Shown: in pieces, positions 63,820 through 64,000 of the stretch
How positions within the stretch are numbered: position 1 is the stretch's first letter
Layout of the letters: each line of letters starts with the position of its first letter
DNA from: Methanomassiliicoccaceae archaeon UBA72
GTDB taxonomy: Archaea > Thermoplasmatota > Thermoplasmata > Methanomassiliicoccales > Methanomethylophilaceae
Direction of reading: 5' to 3'
Assembly: GCA_002509405.1 (NCBI GenBank)
Contig: DAVO01000010.1
Coordinates: forward strand, 61,975 to 125,974
DNA: 64,000 bases
Made by a program: the position numbers and the translations under genes
Notes under the pieces: model-generated
Databases searched by the model: none
Told to the model about the DNA's origin: nothing
What the model saw: the letters and a program-made list of their open reading frames with translations, nothing else

Positions 63820-63837
63820 CCCCGGCTCGCGCCGGGG
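63820..63837 (-). terminator. GC stem-loop after the acyl-CoA synthetase gene
   Basis: CCCCGGC and GCCGGGG form a 7-bp stem with loop TCGC. It begins ten bases after the minus-strand stop at 63847, in position to end or trim that transcript; no long T-run follows. Confidence 0.5.
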
Positions 63838-63846
63838 AAAATGATT

Positions 63847-64000
63847 TCAGTTCAGGGTGCAGAGAGCGTCGACGGCCCAGCAGCCCTTGCCCTTCTTTCC
63901 GACGATGACCGGGTTGATCTCCAGTTCATGGATCTCAGGGTTCTCGAGGGCGATCAGGGCGATCCTCCTTATAGCATCCTTTATCGCATCGATATCGGAC
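63847..64000 (-). CDS. ADP-forming acyl-CoA synthetase beta subunit or domain, C-terminal end (partial)
   Basis: The last 51 residues of a protein running off the right edge. ELEINPVIVGKKGKGCWAVD is the conserved end of the ATP-grasp domain of ADP-forming acetyl/acyl-CoA synthetases, related to succinyl-CoA synthetase beta (E-x-N-P motif). It would make acyl phosphates or acyl-CoA with ATP. Too little is present to tell the substrate or whether the subunits are fused. Confidence 0.7.
   Translation of the reverse strand, partial: SDIDAIKDAIRRIALIALENPEIHELEINPVIVGKKGKGCWAVDALCTLN

Noticed and set aside
1..64000. CRISPR array or cas genes
   Set aside because: No set of regularly spaced short repeats and no Cas-like protein was seen.

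Overview
The window reads as a piece of a methylotrophic, host-type methanogen of the order Methanomassiliicoccales (Thermoplasmatota). The grounds are a complete pyrrolysine cassette whose synthetase lacks the N-terminal tRNA-binding domain, a tRNA-Pyl with encoded CCA and anticodon CTA, two monomethylamine methyltransferase genes each interrupted by one in-frame amber codon, archaeal TATA-type promoters, and archaeal versions of informational genes (Pelota, Trm5, diphthine synthase). I found no rRNA and no CRISPR array.

Layout: 1-9.7 kb holds mixed metabolism and envelope genes (QueG-like Fe-S protein, AlbA_2 ATPase-like regulator, methyltransferase, small ferredoxin, large MMPL/RND exporter, repeat-containing surface protein, isocitrate dehydrogenase). 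9.8-13.2 kb is a scarred region: acetate transporter, small ORFs, two degenerate ~183-bp direct repeats and a 3'-truncated cation-efflux gene. 13.2-19.2 kb (minus strand) is the pyrrolysine unit pylT-pylS-pylB-pylC-pylD-ramA plus a small cysteine-containing protein. 19.5-21.1 kb is a decayed DDE transposase. 21.5-27.5 kb (minus strand) is the methylamine unit: a corrinoid protein, an Rh-type ammonium/methylammonium channel, a second corrinoid protein, and two MtmB genes. 28-41 kb has an ABC-F ATPase, a Na+/H+ antiporter, homocitrate synthase-like enzyme, Pelota, carAB and a hydantoinase. 40.6-48.3 kb carries chorismate mutase, asd and a nearly complete histidine operon (hisG-C-H-A-[HTH regulator]-B-F-IE-PHP phosphatase). 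48.4-58.8 kb carries MTA phosphorylase-like, hypF, an ApgM-like phosphohydrolase and a cobalamin lower-ligand/salvage cluster (cobT on the plus strand; cobD, cbiB, cbiZ, cobS, cobY on the minus strand). 58.9-64 kb has an ABC exporter, dcd, trm5, dphB and the end of an ADP-forming acyl-CoA synthetase.

How the parts fit: monomethylamine enters (possibly through the Rh channel), MtmB with pyrrolysine methylates the corrinoid on MtmC, RamA reactivates the corrinoid, the pyl genes make and charge pyrrolysine, and the cob genes supply the corrinoid.

Three genes (pylB, the second mtmC, and the small gene after ramA) each need a single-base change in a G/C homopolymer to read through to a full-length product. 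In pylB and the small gene the repair gives an excellent start or an exactly abutting stop. This suggests homopolymer errors in the assembly, though real frameshifts are not excluded from the sequence alone.
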